Shown piece by piece: positions 18,622 through 27,162 of a stretch of 64,000 nt of DNA. Source of the stretch: UBA7332 sp051652645 (GTDB lineage: Bacteria > Bacteroidota > Bacteroidia > Bacteroidales > UBA7332); assembly GCA_051652645.1 (NCBI GenBank), contig JBOFUP010000003.1:13518-77517 (forward strand), in the 5' to 3' direction. Below the pieces are notes generated by a model. The model saw nothing but the letters and a program-made list of their open reading frames with translations, had not been told where the DNA came from and made no database searches. The stretch's first letter is position 1; each line of letters starts with the position of its first letter. A program made the position numbers and the translations under genes.

Positions 18622-19449
18622 TTACTTTATAGCAGGATTCTTCAGTGCTCTATATATTAGTATAACAGAGGCGATCATGAATGGTAAACTAAGGATTTGT
18701 CCCATGTTTAGGATCATTCCTTCCTCAAATACTTCTTGGTTGTTCTTTAAGAATTCAACGAAGAATCTAGATCCAAATATACCTGCTAGGAATGTTCCGA
18801 ATATTAACCCAGGACGTTTGTAGGCCTTGAATCTCCAATACATAGTCATAAGTATGACAAAAGTAACTAGATAAATCAATGCTTCGTATATTTGAGTAGG
18901 GTGTGATGGAAGTGAGAATATTGGTTCTGCTCCGTTTTTCCAAGCGGCTACGTTGGTAATGAATCTAAAAGCCCAAGGAAGATCAGTAGGGTGTCCATAG
19001 ATCTCGTGATTCATTAGATTGCCTATTCGTATCATTGTTCCTACTAGGGCAACTGGTACTAATAGACGGTCAAATGTCCATATCATGGATCTGTGAGTCA
19101 CCTTCTTTGAATAAATATAAATCGCAATAAGTATACCGATTGCACCACCGTGGCTAGCTAGTCCACCTTCCCATACTTTGATTATCTCAATTGGGTTGCT
19201 TAGATAGTATTCTGGGTTGTAGAATAGGCAGTGTCCGAGTCTTGCACCTATCACAGTGCCAGCGAAGACGTAGATAAATAGTGAGTCTAGCCATTCGAGT
19301 TTAATCTTTTCATATGTAAACATACGCTCTATGATCTTATATCCTATCCAGAAACCAAGAGCAAACATAAGGCTGTACCAAAGGATTTCACGGCCAAATA
19401 TTTCGAAGATAGTGGGACTAACAGTCCAATCAATATGCAATAGTGTCAT
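18622..19449 (-). CDS. lgt: Prolipoprotein diacylglyceryl transferase Lgt
   Basis: 275 residues, inner-membrane enzyme with seven or so helices. Moves diacylglycerol from phosphatidylglycerol to the lipobox cysteine of prolipoproteins, the first step in lipoprotein maturation. Family motifs: GARLGHCLFYNPEYYL, the catalytic loop HGGAIG, the Lgt signature RIGNLMNHEIYG, and HPTQIYEAL. It serves lipoproteins such as those at 10576 and 57261. It is bounded on both sides by terminators and is probably monocistronic. Confidence 0.96.
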   Translation of the reverse strand: MTLLHIDWTVSPTIFEIFGREILWYSLMFALGFWIGYKIIERMFTYEKIKLEWLDSLFIYVFAGTVIGARLGHCLFYNPEYYLSNPIEIIKVWEGGLASHGGAIGILIAIYIYSKKVTHRSMIWTFDRLLVPVALVGTMIRIGNLMNHEIYGHPTDLPWAFRFITNVAAWKNGAEPIFSLPSHPTQIYEALIYLVTFVILMTMYWRFKAYKRPGLIFGTFLAGIFGSRFFVEFLKNNQEVFEEGMILNMGQILSLPFMIASVILIYRALKNPAIK

Positions 19450-19478
19450 TTTTGTTTGGTATTATTAATTCACAAGAG

Positions 19479-19518
19479 AGAGGGGAGTCACCTCCAGTAT
19501 TGGATGTAGCTCCCCTCT
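19479..19518 (-). terminator. Terminator between ddh and lgt
   Basis: 9-bp outer stem (19479-19487 with 19510-19518) around a loop that can form a second small stem. It lies 40 bp beyond the ddh stop. Confidence 0.65.
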
Positions 19519-19557
19519 ATATAGTATTTGGGGTGTAAAGTCCAAGACAATAGACTA

Positions 19558-20457
19558 TTACACCAAACGTCTGATCAGTTCGTCTCTGTCGCCAACAAGC
19601 ATGTCGATCATTGGAATCTCAATCATAGTATAAGCACCTGGTTGCTGGCGGAATGATGCACGAGCAACTGCAACAAGTATTTGAGCAGTTAACGCTGGGT
19701 TGTTTATCTGCATGTTGAACTCAAAGATCTGGTTTTGAGTTTTCCCAGATACACCTTTGCGAACAAGGTTAACGCCGTGTCCCATATCTTTTAGTGCATC
19801 AACTGAGTCTACTTTAGTTACGTGAGTCTCATCATGAGCGAAGTAGTCGTCAGATTTGATTGCAGCAGCCACCTCTTCAAAATTGTAACCCTCCTCAAGT
19901 TCAATGTATACCATTCTTCTGTGTATACTAGTTCCAAGAGGAATAGTCATAGAAAGAGCATTTTTAACTCCAGCAATAGCTTTACAAGCAACAGTATGCC
20001 CCATTGACATACCAGGACCGAAGTTTGTGTAAGTAACACCTTTTGGCGCAACAGCTTCTAGAAGAGCGCGAACAACTGAGTCTGAACCTGGATCCCATCC
20101 AGCAGATATAATAGAAACAGCGTTATTCGCTTTAGCAACGGCGGATAGTTCGCGACGAAGGTCTACAATACCACCATGTATGTCATAGCTATCCACTGTG
20201 TTAATACCTTTAGCTAGTATCTCTTTAGCATAGCTCTCGATTTGTCTTGTTGGAGAACATAGTATAGCAACGTCAACATTCTCAAGCTTTGAGATGCAAT
20301 CTACCACTGGTACCTCTGCCAATTCTGAGGGTTTAATCCCACTAGCATCACGACGAACAACACCTGCAACCTCAAAGTCAGGAGCAGCTTCAAGTGCTTC
20401 GAATACAAATTTGCCAATATTGCCATAGCTAACAATGGCAGCTCTAAACTTTTTCAT
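19558..20457 (-). CDS. ddh: meso-Diaminopimelate D-dehydrogenase
   Basis: 299 residues, within a few of known Ddh enzymes. Interconverts meso-diaminopimelate and tetrahydrodipicolinate with NADP(H), a one-step bypass of the dap branch of lysine synthesis. The Rossmann start (AAIVSYGNIGKFV), VVRRDAS, SYDIHGG, the segment SAGWDPGSDSVVRAL and the later MSMGHTVACKAI are family marks. In the Bacteroidales it supplies meso-DAP for MurE, whose DNPR motif (gene at 30949) agrees. It lies 56 bp downstream of yqeY and may belong to the end of the dcw transcript or have its own promoter. Confidence 0.95.
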   Translation of the reverse strand: MKKFRAAIVSYGNIGKFVFEALEAAPDFEVAGVVRRDASGIKPSELAEVPVVDCISKLENVDVAILCSPTRQIESYAKEILAKGINTVDSYDIHGGIVDLRRELSAVAKANNAVSIISAGWDPGSDSVVRALLEAVAPKGVTYTNFGPGMSMGHTVACKAIAGVKNALSMTIPLGTSIHRRMVYIELEEGYNFEEVAAAIKSDDYFAHDETHVTKVDSVDALKDMGHGVNLVRKGVSGKTQNQIFEFNMQINNPALTAQILVAVARASFRQQPGAYTMIEIPMIDMLVGDRDELIRRLV

Positions 20458-20513
20458 AATCTTTTTTACCTATATATTTATATATATCTGTTGACTAAAT
20501 CTTAATTATCTTG

Positions 20514-20963
20514 TTACGACAATAGTTTTTTTACCATTTCTGATATGGCTTTACCATCGCTTTTTCCTGAAAGAGCCTTTGAGGCCGCTCCCATTACTTT
20601 GCCCATTTCTTTTGCAGATGTAGCTCCACACTCTTTGATTATCTCAAGTACAGCTGCTTCAAGCTCTTGAGATGACATTGGTTTAGGAAGGTATTCTGCA
20701 ATTATAGCAACCTCTTGTATCTCTTTTTCAGCAAGATCTTCTCTATTCTGATTTTGAAATATATCAGCAGCGTCTTTGCGTTGCTTCTGCATTTTTTGAA
20801 GTATTTTGATGGCTTGTTCGTCTGTAAAGTCGCCTTCAGCTCCTTTTGCAGTCTTAGCTTCAATGAACTCTTTTTTTACGCCACGTAGAGTTTCAGTGCG
20901 CAGTTTATCTTTAGCAAGCATGGATTTCTTGATATCCTCGCTTATCTTATCAAATAGATTCAT
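20514..20963 (-). CDS. yqeY: GatB/YqeY domain protein
   Basis: 149 residues, the usual length. It starts with the family's LFDKISEDIKKSMLAKDKLRTETLRGVK and ends with the motif GKVMGAASKALSGKSDGK, equivalent to the tail domain of GatB, where this fold holds tRNA. The role of the stand-alone protein is not settled; tRNA-dependent amidation has been proposed. It follows ftsZ by 20 bp, a linkage common in Bacteroidetes. Confidence 0.93.
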   Translation of the reverse strand: MNLFDKISEDIKKSMLAKDKLRTETLRGVKKEFIEAKTAKGAEGDFTDEQAIKILQKMQKQRKDAADIFQNQNREDLAEKEIQEVAIIAEYLPKPMSSQELEAAVLEIIKECGATSAKEMGKVMGAASKALSGKSDGKAISEMVKKLLS

Positions 20964-20983
20964 AATGATTTATATGTTTATGG

Positions 20984-22279
20984 TTAGAAAACGATTACAG
21001 AACTATTGTCATTACTGCTTATTTCCTCTTTCTCTCTTAAAGCCTCTTTTATCGTATTGATAAGCTCTGAAGAGCGAGAGTGAGCAGGTGTTGACTCAAG
21101 TAGTCTGATAAGCTCTTCGTCTTCTAACTGTTCTGTTGTCAATATAAATGGATGTGTTGTTCTTGTTGTCTTGAATGCAACACTATCTCCATAAACTTTA
21201 CCTATTCTTTCAAGGTCTCTTTGTTTTTGAACTGCAGCTTTTTCTCGAGCTACCTCTTCTTCTTTCTGCTGTTCTGCTGTTAGTCGCTCTCTGTTCTCTA
21301 TTATACCCTCTACAGTAGATAGGTCGAATCCGGTTGATAGAATAGAAACCTTAACCTCGTTGCCTAGACTCTCGTCTATGTTGGCACCCCAAATAACGTT
21401 TATCTCGTTGCCAAATTTCTCCATGAAGTCATTAACTTCTTTCAACTCATGCATAACAACATCGTTGAAGGAGAATACAATAAGTATACGTTTAGCACTA
21501 AAGAGGTCATTATTGTTCAATAGAGGAGAGTCAAGAGCATTCTCAATGGCCTTGGTTATTCTCTTTTCTCCTTGTGCAACCCCAGTGCTAATAATAGCAA
21601 TGCCACCATCTTTAAGAGTCGTTCTAACATCGGCAAAGTCGACGTTGATGTACCCCTCTAGAGTGATCATCTCTGCAATACTTTTTGCAGCAATGCTAAG
21701 TGTGTCATCAGCTTTAGCAAAGCCCTCTTTAGCTAGAAGGTTTGGGTAGATTTTATATAGGCGTTCGTTGTTTACAACAAGAAGAGCATCTACGTGCTTG
21801 CTCATCTCTTCTACACCGTTTAGTGCTTGAATGATTTTTGGTGCACCTTCCCAGTAGAAAGGTATTGTAACAATACCAACCGTAAGGATATTCATGTCGC
21901 GAGCAATTTGAGCAATAACGGGTGCAGCACCTGTACCCGTACCACCACCCATCCCGGCAGTAATAAATACCATTTTAGTGCCATCATTGAGTAGCTCTCT
22001 GATTTCAGCTTCACTCTCAATTGCAGCCTGCCGTGCTATAGCAGGTTTATTTCCGGCGCCTAGTCCCTCCGTTATTTTCTTTCCTAGTTGTATTTTATGA
22101 GGAATCTCAGATTTGTTTAGGGCTTGTTGGTCGGTGTTACATAGTGCAAAAGAGACGTCGTGTATCCCTTGACGAAACATATGGGTCACAGCGTTACTAC
22201 CACCACCACCAACACCAAGAACTTTGATTATGGTGTTCGCTGACCTATTAAACTGAAAGTCCATTATCTCATTATTCAT
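20984..22279 (-). CDS. ftsZ: Cell division GTPase FtsZ
   Basis: 431 residues. Tubulin homologue that polymerises into the Z-ring. The GTP-binding motif GGGTGTGAAP is at about 111-120, and the T7 loop NVDFADV, needed for GTP hydrolysis, follows at about 215. The C-terminal linker carries a charged coiled-coil stretch (about 335-360), LLESTPAHSR, and the end SSVIVF. A classical FtsA-binding tail such as DIPAFLR is not obvious. An internal ATG six codons in is an alternative start. It lies 37 bp after ftsA in the murC-ftsQ-ftsA-ftsZ block. Confidence 0.97.
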   Translation of the reverse strand: MNNEIMDFQFNRSANTIIKVLGVGGGGSNAVTHMFRQGIHDVSFALCNTDQQALNKSEIPHKIQLGKKITEGLGAGNKPAIARQAAIESEAEIRELLNDGTKMVFITAGMGGGTGTGAAPVIAQIARDMNILTVGIVTIPFYWEGAPKIIQALNGVEEMSKHVDALLVVNNERLYKIYPNLLAKEGFAKADDTLSIAAKSIAEMITLEGYINVDFADVRTTLKDGGIAIISTGVAQGEKRITKAIENALDSPLLNNNDLFSAKRILIVFSFNDVVMHELKEVNDFMEKFGNEINVIWGANIDESLGNEVKVSILSTGFDLSTVEGIIENRERLTAEQQKEEEVAREKAAVQKQRDLERIGKVYGDSVAFKTTRTTHPFILTTEQLEDEELIRLLESTPAHSRSSELINTIKEALREKEEISSNDNSSVIVF

Positions 22280-22316
22280 ATGACATCGATGATATTACGA
22301 TTGTACCTTTTGCAAA

Positions 22317-23762
22317 TTAGTTAATTGTAAAGATCTTAATGACAGCATCGCTAAGATCTTTCATAAACTCTCCTTTGCCTGATTTCTTTGGTTTTGTTCC
22401 TTTTTCAGGTTGAGAGGTTCCTACAGATTCAGTTTCATTGTGAGTGATCTTCTCCTCTTGTAGATTAAATGTGCTCTCTACCTTTTTAGGTTCCTCAATA
22501 GGTCTATTGGTAGTTTCCTCTATTTGAATCTCAGGTTTCTCTTCAATCTCTGAGAATAGGCTTTGAATTGGTTGTTCTATAACCTCTGGTGTTGTAACAA
22601 CAATTTCAGGGTTAACTAAAGCACAATTATCTTGAGCCAGCATCAAAAGACCAGCAACTACATTAATTCTTGAAAGATCGCCAATCTCAGGACTTGTGAT
22701 TACCATTTTTGGAAGAGCCCCTCGCCTAACGTCCATCTTTAGTTTTGCGGCTAGATATTGAGGAAGATTTCTCAACATCGCAGCAGCTCCAATTATTACT
22801 ACACCCGATTGAAGATCTCCACGAGTGAAACCGGAAGAGTCTATCTGATTGTTAATATTCAGAACAATCTCTTCAAGTCTGGCTTCTATGACGTGGTGTA
22901 GTCTTTGCATTTCAATAGAAGATCCATTAGCCGCTTTAGCTATAATCTGCTTTAAAGCACTCGAGTCTAGAGACTCGTCAAGAAAAGCAGAGCCTTGGGT
23001 TATTTTGAGATTCTCAGCATCTGTTTGATTGAAGTGCAGCGACATAATATCTTTTGTTATTAGATCGCCACCAAAGGGGATGACCGCAGTGTGAGAAAGA
23101 GCTTTGTTCTTGAAAATAGAGACAGTGGTAGTTCCACCACCAAAGTCAAGGAGAACACATCCTCTTGTTATTTCTTCATCAGTTAGTACAGCTGTAGCTG
23201 CTGCTTGCTGAGAGGGAATAAGCTTTAAACACTCTAAGTCAAGTTTTACCTCAAAACATTTTTTTATGCTCAGTATGTTTTGCTCTCTACAAGTGACCAC
23301 TTTGTGGTCAACTTCAAGTTGCTGTCCTGAAAGTCCAATTGGATTTCGAACAAGTTCACCATCTATTCTGTATGCAAAATCATATACATCAACAACACCA
23401 ATGCCGTCGATTTGTCTATTCATACTCTCTTTTCTGAGTTGAATCAGCTTCTCTTCATCTATGATTCCAGATATAAATTGAGAGAGAGATGAGTTTGTTG
23501 TGCGTAAGGATTGTCCGCCAATACCTAAATAGACTTTTGATATTTCGGGTTGAACTTGGTTGTTCAACTTTCTTATTATTCTACGTACTTTATGAACAAC
23601 ATCGTCAAGGTTATGGATAACACCTCTACGAATTGATTGTTCAGAGTCCTCGCGCTCAACAGCGTGAATGACTATTGTGTTATCAGCTTTGCGTTCACCG
23701 ATTGCTCCAGTAATAACAGAAGAGCCCAGATCGAATGCTGCAAAATATTTATCTAGTATCAT
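22317..23762 (-). CDS. ftsA: Cell division protein FtsA
   Basis: About 481 residues, actin-like ATPase that ties FtsZ to the membrane. I prefer the start at 23762 (MILDKYFAAFDLGSS) because the longer frame from 23816 overlaps the end of ftsQ by 41 bp and adds unconserved residues. Marks: phosphate-1 loop FDLGSS, the central LDFGGGTTTVS phosphate-2 loop, and the 1C (SHS2) region. A long Glu/Pro/Thr-rich linker (about 400-460) is typical of Bacteroidetes FtsA. The C-terminal helix (FMKDLSDAVIKIF) is amphipathic and should insert in the inner membrane. Confidence 0.95.
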   Translation of the reverse strand: MILDKYFAAFDLGSSVITGAIGERKADNTIVIHAVEREDSEQSIRRGVIHNLDDVVHKVRRIIRKLNNQVQPEISKVYLGIGGQSLRTTNSSLSQFISGIIDEEKLIQLRKESMNRQIDGIGVVDVYDFAYRIDGELVRNPIGLSGQQLEVDHKVVTCREQNILSIKKCFEVKLDLECLKLIPSQQAAATAVLTDEEITRGCVLLDFGGGTTTVSIFKNKALSHTAVIPFGGDLITKDIMSLHFNQTDAENLKITQGSAFLDESLDSSALKQIIAKAANGSSIEMQRLHHVIEARLEEIVLNINNQIDSSGFTRGDLQSGVVIIGAAAMLRNLPQYLAAKLKMDVRRGALPKMVITSPEIGDLSRINVVAGLLMLAQDNCALVNPEIVVTTPEVIEQPIQSLFSEIEEKPEIQIEETTNRPIEEPKKVESTFNLQEEKITHNETESVGTSQPEKGTKPKKSGKGEFMKDLSDAVIKIFTIN

Positions 23763-23775
23763 AAGTTTATCTAAT

Positions 23776-24507
23776 TTACTTTGTGCAAATAATTTGATTC
23801 TTAAATCGTAGATCAATGGTCTTATATTTGTTCCATCCTACTCTTTTGAACCCTTTACTGTAAAGTAGTTGAAGGTTGTCAAACTTAATATCAAGTTCGT
23901 CCGCCTTACCAAGAATAATTGTGTGGTTGCCTACACGAGGAATAATTGAAATTGATTCACTTCCATTTACAACAATCTGCTGTACTTGAGAGTTCCAATA
24001 TGGATTATTATCTAGGAATTTTGCAAGTTTGTACAAGTCATTACAAGCGAATTCAGTCGTAATGTCTCCCGTTGCAATTGGTACATATGCACTACTATTT
24101 GTTGAGATTGGCATCTCGAATCCATTTCTATCTACATAGTAGTGCCCCCCCCGAGCATTAATTATTCGGATTATTGGTATTCTCTGTTTAACACTAAGGA
24201 CTACTGATCCTGCAGGTGTTTTATAGCAGTCAACACTCTCTACTTGTCGTAACTCTTTGATATTTGTTTCAATAATATCAGTATTAATGACACTGAAACT
24301 TTTACCTAAAGGGTTCAAATCCCTACTGTTTAGAGTACGCTTAATATCAGAAGACGAAATTAGACAAAACTTTCCACTATCTGCAATTTCTACTTTGAAA
24401 TCATTGCAAACAATCTGTTTTACCTCGTTTGCAGATAGTATGTATGCAGCAGAGAGGTAAATTATCAAAAGCATGATTGCAATAGTTTGGAATATTATGC
24501 GTATCAT
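23776..24507 (-). CDS. ftsQ: Cell division protein FtsQ/DivIB
   Basis: 243 residues. One membrane helix near the N-terminus (about 4-26), then a POTRA domain (about 35-110) and a beta domain. It is a bitopic protein that links the early Z-ring to FtsL/FtsB and the septal wall synthase. Sequence conservation is low in this family, so the call rests on topology, size and place: the ATG overlaps the murC stop (24504-24507) and ftsA follows after 13 bp. A run of eight C on the plus strand at 24147-24154 lies inside the gene, a possible slippage or sequencing weak spot. Confidence 0.85.
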   Translation of the reverse strand: MIRIIFQTIAIMLLIIYLSAAYILSANEVKQIVCNDFKVEIADSGKFCLISSSDIKRTLNSRDLNPLGKSFSVINTDIIETNIKELRQVESVDCYKTPAGSVVLSVKQRIPIIRIINARGGHYYVDRNGFEMPISTNSSAYVPIATGDITTEFACNDLYKLAKFLDNNPYWNSQVQQIVVNGSESISIIPRVGNHTIILGKADELDIKFDNLQLLYSKGFKRVGWNKYKTIDLRFKNQIICTK

Positions 24508-25868
24508 CTTTGCAGTAAGTTTTTAATCTCAGGTAATAGAGTGTCTATATCTCCAGCTCCTAAAGTAACCAATACATCATATTTATGAAGTTTCAAATGC
24601 TCTAATAGATCGTTCTTTGAGATTAAGGACTTCTCTTTCACTGACAGCAAATCATATATTAGTTTAGAAGTAACCCCTTGAATAGGCAATTCTCTTGCTG
24701 GGTATATATCCAAAAGTATTACCTCATCTGCTTTCGAAAGAGAATGAGCGAACTCCTTAAAGAAGTCGTTCGTTCTGCTATAAAGGTGTGGTTGGAAAAT
24801 AACACTAACTTTACGATTAGGATATAGCTGTTTAATAGACTTAATACTAGCTTCAACTTCTTCAGGATGGTGTGCATAATCATCAAGCAGAACTATTGTA
24901 TCCTTTTTTATATGAAAATCAAATCTTCTTTTTGCTCCACTGTAAGATTTAGTAGCACATTTTAGCTCCTCAGGAGTTACACCATTCAACAAAGCTATAG
25001 CCATTGCAGCAACACAGTTTTCTATGTTTATCCATATTGGCACGCCTAGTTCCACATCATTGATAGTGCCCTTTGGGTGTATAAAGTCAAAGAGTATTGT
25101 CCCGTTGCTAATACGAACATTGTTCGCAATGTAGTCAGCACTCTCTTCAACCGCGTAATATTGCAAGTTTACGTTATTCTTTATCTCTGGAATAAGAGTA
25201 ATTCCTTTTTTGAGAAGAAGAGTTCCACCTTCTCTGACGAGTGAAGTGAACTTTTTAAAGCTATTGAGATATTCCTCTTCAGTGCCATATATATCTAGGT
25301 GATCAGGGTCAGAAGATGTAACAATAGCCATGTATGGTTCAAGATGATGAAATGATCTATCATACTCATCAGCTTCAATTACCGTCAAATCGCTAGAGTC
25401 AGAGAGCATAAGGTTACTGCTGTAATTCTTTAGTATACCACCAAGGAAAGCGTTGCAGTCTACGTGCGAAGCCTTAAGAAAGTGAGCTAGCATGGTTGAA
25501 GTTGTAGTTTTACCATGTGTTCCAGCAACACATAAGGCTCTACTCATTTTTGTAATCTCTCCTAATATCTCTGCACGTTTGATTACTCTAAACCCATTTT
25601 CCAAGAAAAACATTAGAGCCTTGTGTGTTGTAGGTACTGCAGGAGTACGTACAACTAGTGTGTTATCTTTGTCTAGACAGTATTCAGGGATTAGATCTAC
25701 AGACTCTTCAAAGTGGATTTCAGCTCCCTCCTCAATAAGAGTTTGTGTTAATTCGGTTGGAGTTTTGTCGTATCCAGCTACCTTGTGCCCTTTTGCAAGA
25801 AAGTAACGAACTAATGCACTCATTCCGATTCCTCCAGCACCGATAAAATATAGGGATAGTTTAGACAT
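24504..25868 (-). CDS. murC: UDP-N-acetylmuramate--L-alanine ligase MurC
   Basis: About 454 residues. Adds L-alanine to UDP-MurNAc with ATP. I chose the ATG at 25868 (MSKLSLYFIGAGGIGM); the longer frame would need a TTG at 25877. The N-terminal Rossmann glycine motif GAGGIGM, ATP loop AGTHGKTTT (about 110-118), the central DEYDRSFHHL, and C-terminal DDYAHHPEE are all present. It opens the murC-ftsQ-ftsA-ftsZ block and is preceded by a terminator plus a candidate promoter, so this block may be expressed apart from the upstream wall genes. Confidence 0.96.
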   Translation of the reverse strand: MSKLSLYFIGAGGIGMSALVRYFLAKGHKVAGYDKTPTELTQTLIEEGAEIHFEESVDLIPEYCLDKDNTLVVRTPAVPTTHKALMFFLENGFRVIKRAEILGEITKMSRALCVAGTHGKTTTSTMLAHFLKASHVDCNAFLGGILKNYSSNLMLSDSSDLTVIEADEYDRSFHHLEPYMAIVTSSDPDHLDIYGTEEEYLNSFKKFTSLVREGGTLLLKKGITLIPEIKNNVNLQYYAVEESADYIANNVRISNGTILFDFIHPKGTINDVELGVPIWINIENCVAAMAIALLNGVTPEELKCATKSYSGAKRRFDFHIKKDTIVLLDDYAHHPEEVEASIKSIKQLYPNRKVSVIFQPHLYSRTNDFFKEFAHSLSKADEVILLDIYPARELPIQGVTSKLIYDLLSVKEKSLISKNDLLEHLKLHKYDVLVTLGAGDIDTLLPEIKNLLQR

Positions 25869-25960
25869 ACTAATCAAGTTATAAGCAATTTAAATCAAAT
25901 GAGTCATACTCTATGTAGTGTGTTGTTAGATCACTCCAACAACAATCACATTAATAAATA

Positions 25961-25968
25961 CAAAAATA
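25961..25968 (-). promoter_or_regulatory. Candidate -7 box for the murC-ftsQAZ block
   Basis: Minus-strand TATTTTTG, a match to TAnnTTTG, 93 bp before the murC start and just after the terminator at 25990-26027. The upstream -33 region is only T-rich, so this is a weak call. Confidence 0.35.
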
Positions 25969-25989
25969 GAAAAAGGAACGCAAGAAGCA

Positions 25990-26027
25990 TAAAAAGAGGT
26001 CTACTTTTTCAGAAAAAAAAGTAGACC
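25990..26027 (-). terminator. Internal terminator/attenuator between murG and murC
   Basis: 12-bp stem (25998-26009 with 26016-26027), 6-nt loop. On the minus strand it is followed by a T-rich tail. It lies 22 bp beyond the murG stop codon, inside the dcw cluster. Confidence 0.75.
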
Positions 26028-26048
26028 CTATAGATAAGGAATGAAATA

Positions 26049-27158
26049 TTATAAAATAACCTTGTAGATCTCTTCTACAATACGTTTTGCAGAGTCTCTT
26101 TGAGCAAGACTTCCTATTTTATCAGCCAGGCTGTCAAGTATAGTTTGATCTTTTATTGTAGTTAGTATAGTTGTTGAAAGTTTTGTTCTGCACTCAGAAT
26201 CTTTAAGCATCACAGCAGCACCTTTTTCTACCATAGCCATCGCATTTTTCGTTTGATGATCTTCAGCAACATTAGGAGATGGTATTAATATTGCAGCTTT
26301 GCCTAGTACTGCTAGCTCTGAGATCGAACTAGCACCAGCTCTAGATACTACTAAATCGGCAACTTTGTAAGCTAAATCCATACGCTCAATGAAAGGATGC
26401 AGATGAATGTTTTGATATAACTCCTTGGGGATTGATGTAGAAAGTTCCTCAAAATATCTTTTCCCACTTTGCCATAATACCTGAATCGTATTATCCTCGG
26501 TTATCATTTTTGCTAATATGGATATACCCTCATTGATGCTTTTTGCCCCTAAACTACCACCAATTACCAACAGAGTCCTTTTATTTGGATCCAAATTAAA
26601 GAGTTTGTATGCTTGCTCCTTTGATAATTCATCAGACAGAAGCTCCTCTCTTATTGGGTTTCCAAATAGGCGAATATTGTTTTTCGGAAAGAAACGATCC
26701 ATATTCTCATAAGCCACACATATTAGGCTTGCACTCTTGGCCAGAAGCTTGTTGGTCACCCCAGCATATGAGTTTTGTTCTTGTATGATCGTCGGGATAG
26801 AAAGAGACTGAGCCACCTTCAAGGTTGGACCACTGACATATCCACCAACTCCAATAACAGCATCAGGTTTAAAGTTTTGAATAATCCTTCTTGCTTTTAA
26901 CAGAGCTTTCCCTAGTCTATAAAGCACAGCTATATTTTTTATAATATTGGAGCGATCAAATCCACTAACATCAAGCCCTACAATTTTATACCCAGCCGCT
27001 GGAACTCTATCCATCTCCATGCGTCCATTGGCACCAATGAATAGTATTTCAGCATTTGGTTCGCGCTGCTTTATTGCATCAGCAATTGAGAGTGCAGGGA
27101 ATATATGTCCACCTGTTCCTCCTCCACTAATTATAAATCTTCGTCCCATGTTTTCCAT
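26049..27158 (-). CDS. murG: UDP-GlcNAc:lipid I transferase MurG
   Basis: About 369 residues. Adds GlcNAc to lipid I to make lipid II at the inner face of the membrane. I chose the ATG at 27158 (MENMGRRF); an alternative is 27149. The longer frame from 27257 runs backwards into ftsW and codes an unconserved hydrophobic lead. Marks: GGGTGGHIFPA at the N-terminus, GVGGYVSGP, and the donor-site region SRAGASSISELAVLGKAAILIP. It starts 4 bp after the ftsW stop. A terminator follows. Confidence 0.95.
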   Translation of the reverse strand: MENMGRRFIISGGGTGGHIFPALSIADAIKQREPNAEILFIGANGRMEMDRVPAAGYKIVGLDVSGFDRSNIIKNIAVLYRLGKALLKARRIIQNFKPDAVIGVGGYVSGPTLKVAQSLSIPTIIQEQNSYAGVTNKLLAKSASLICVAYENMDRFFPKNNIRLFGNPIREELLSDELSKEQAYKLFNLDPNKRTLLVIGGSLGAKSINEGISILAKMITEDNTIQVLWQSGKRYFEELSTSIPKELYQNIHLHPFIERMDLAYKVADLVVSRAGASSISELAVLGKAAILIPSPNVAEDHQTKNAMAMVEKGAAVMLKDSECRTKLSTTILTTIKDQTILDSLADKIGSLAQRDSAKRIVEEIYKVIL

Positions 27159-27162
27159 ATCT

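Noticed and set aside
24147..24154. Run of C inside ftsQ as a phase-variation tract
   Set aside because: The frame is intact, the gene is essential in known bacteria and the run is short, so switching is unlikely.
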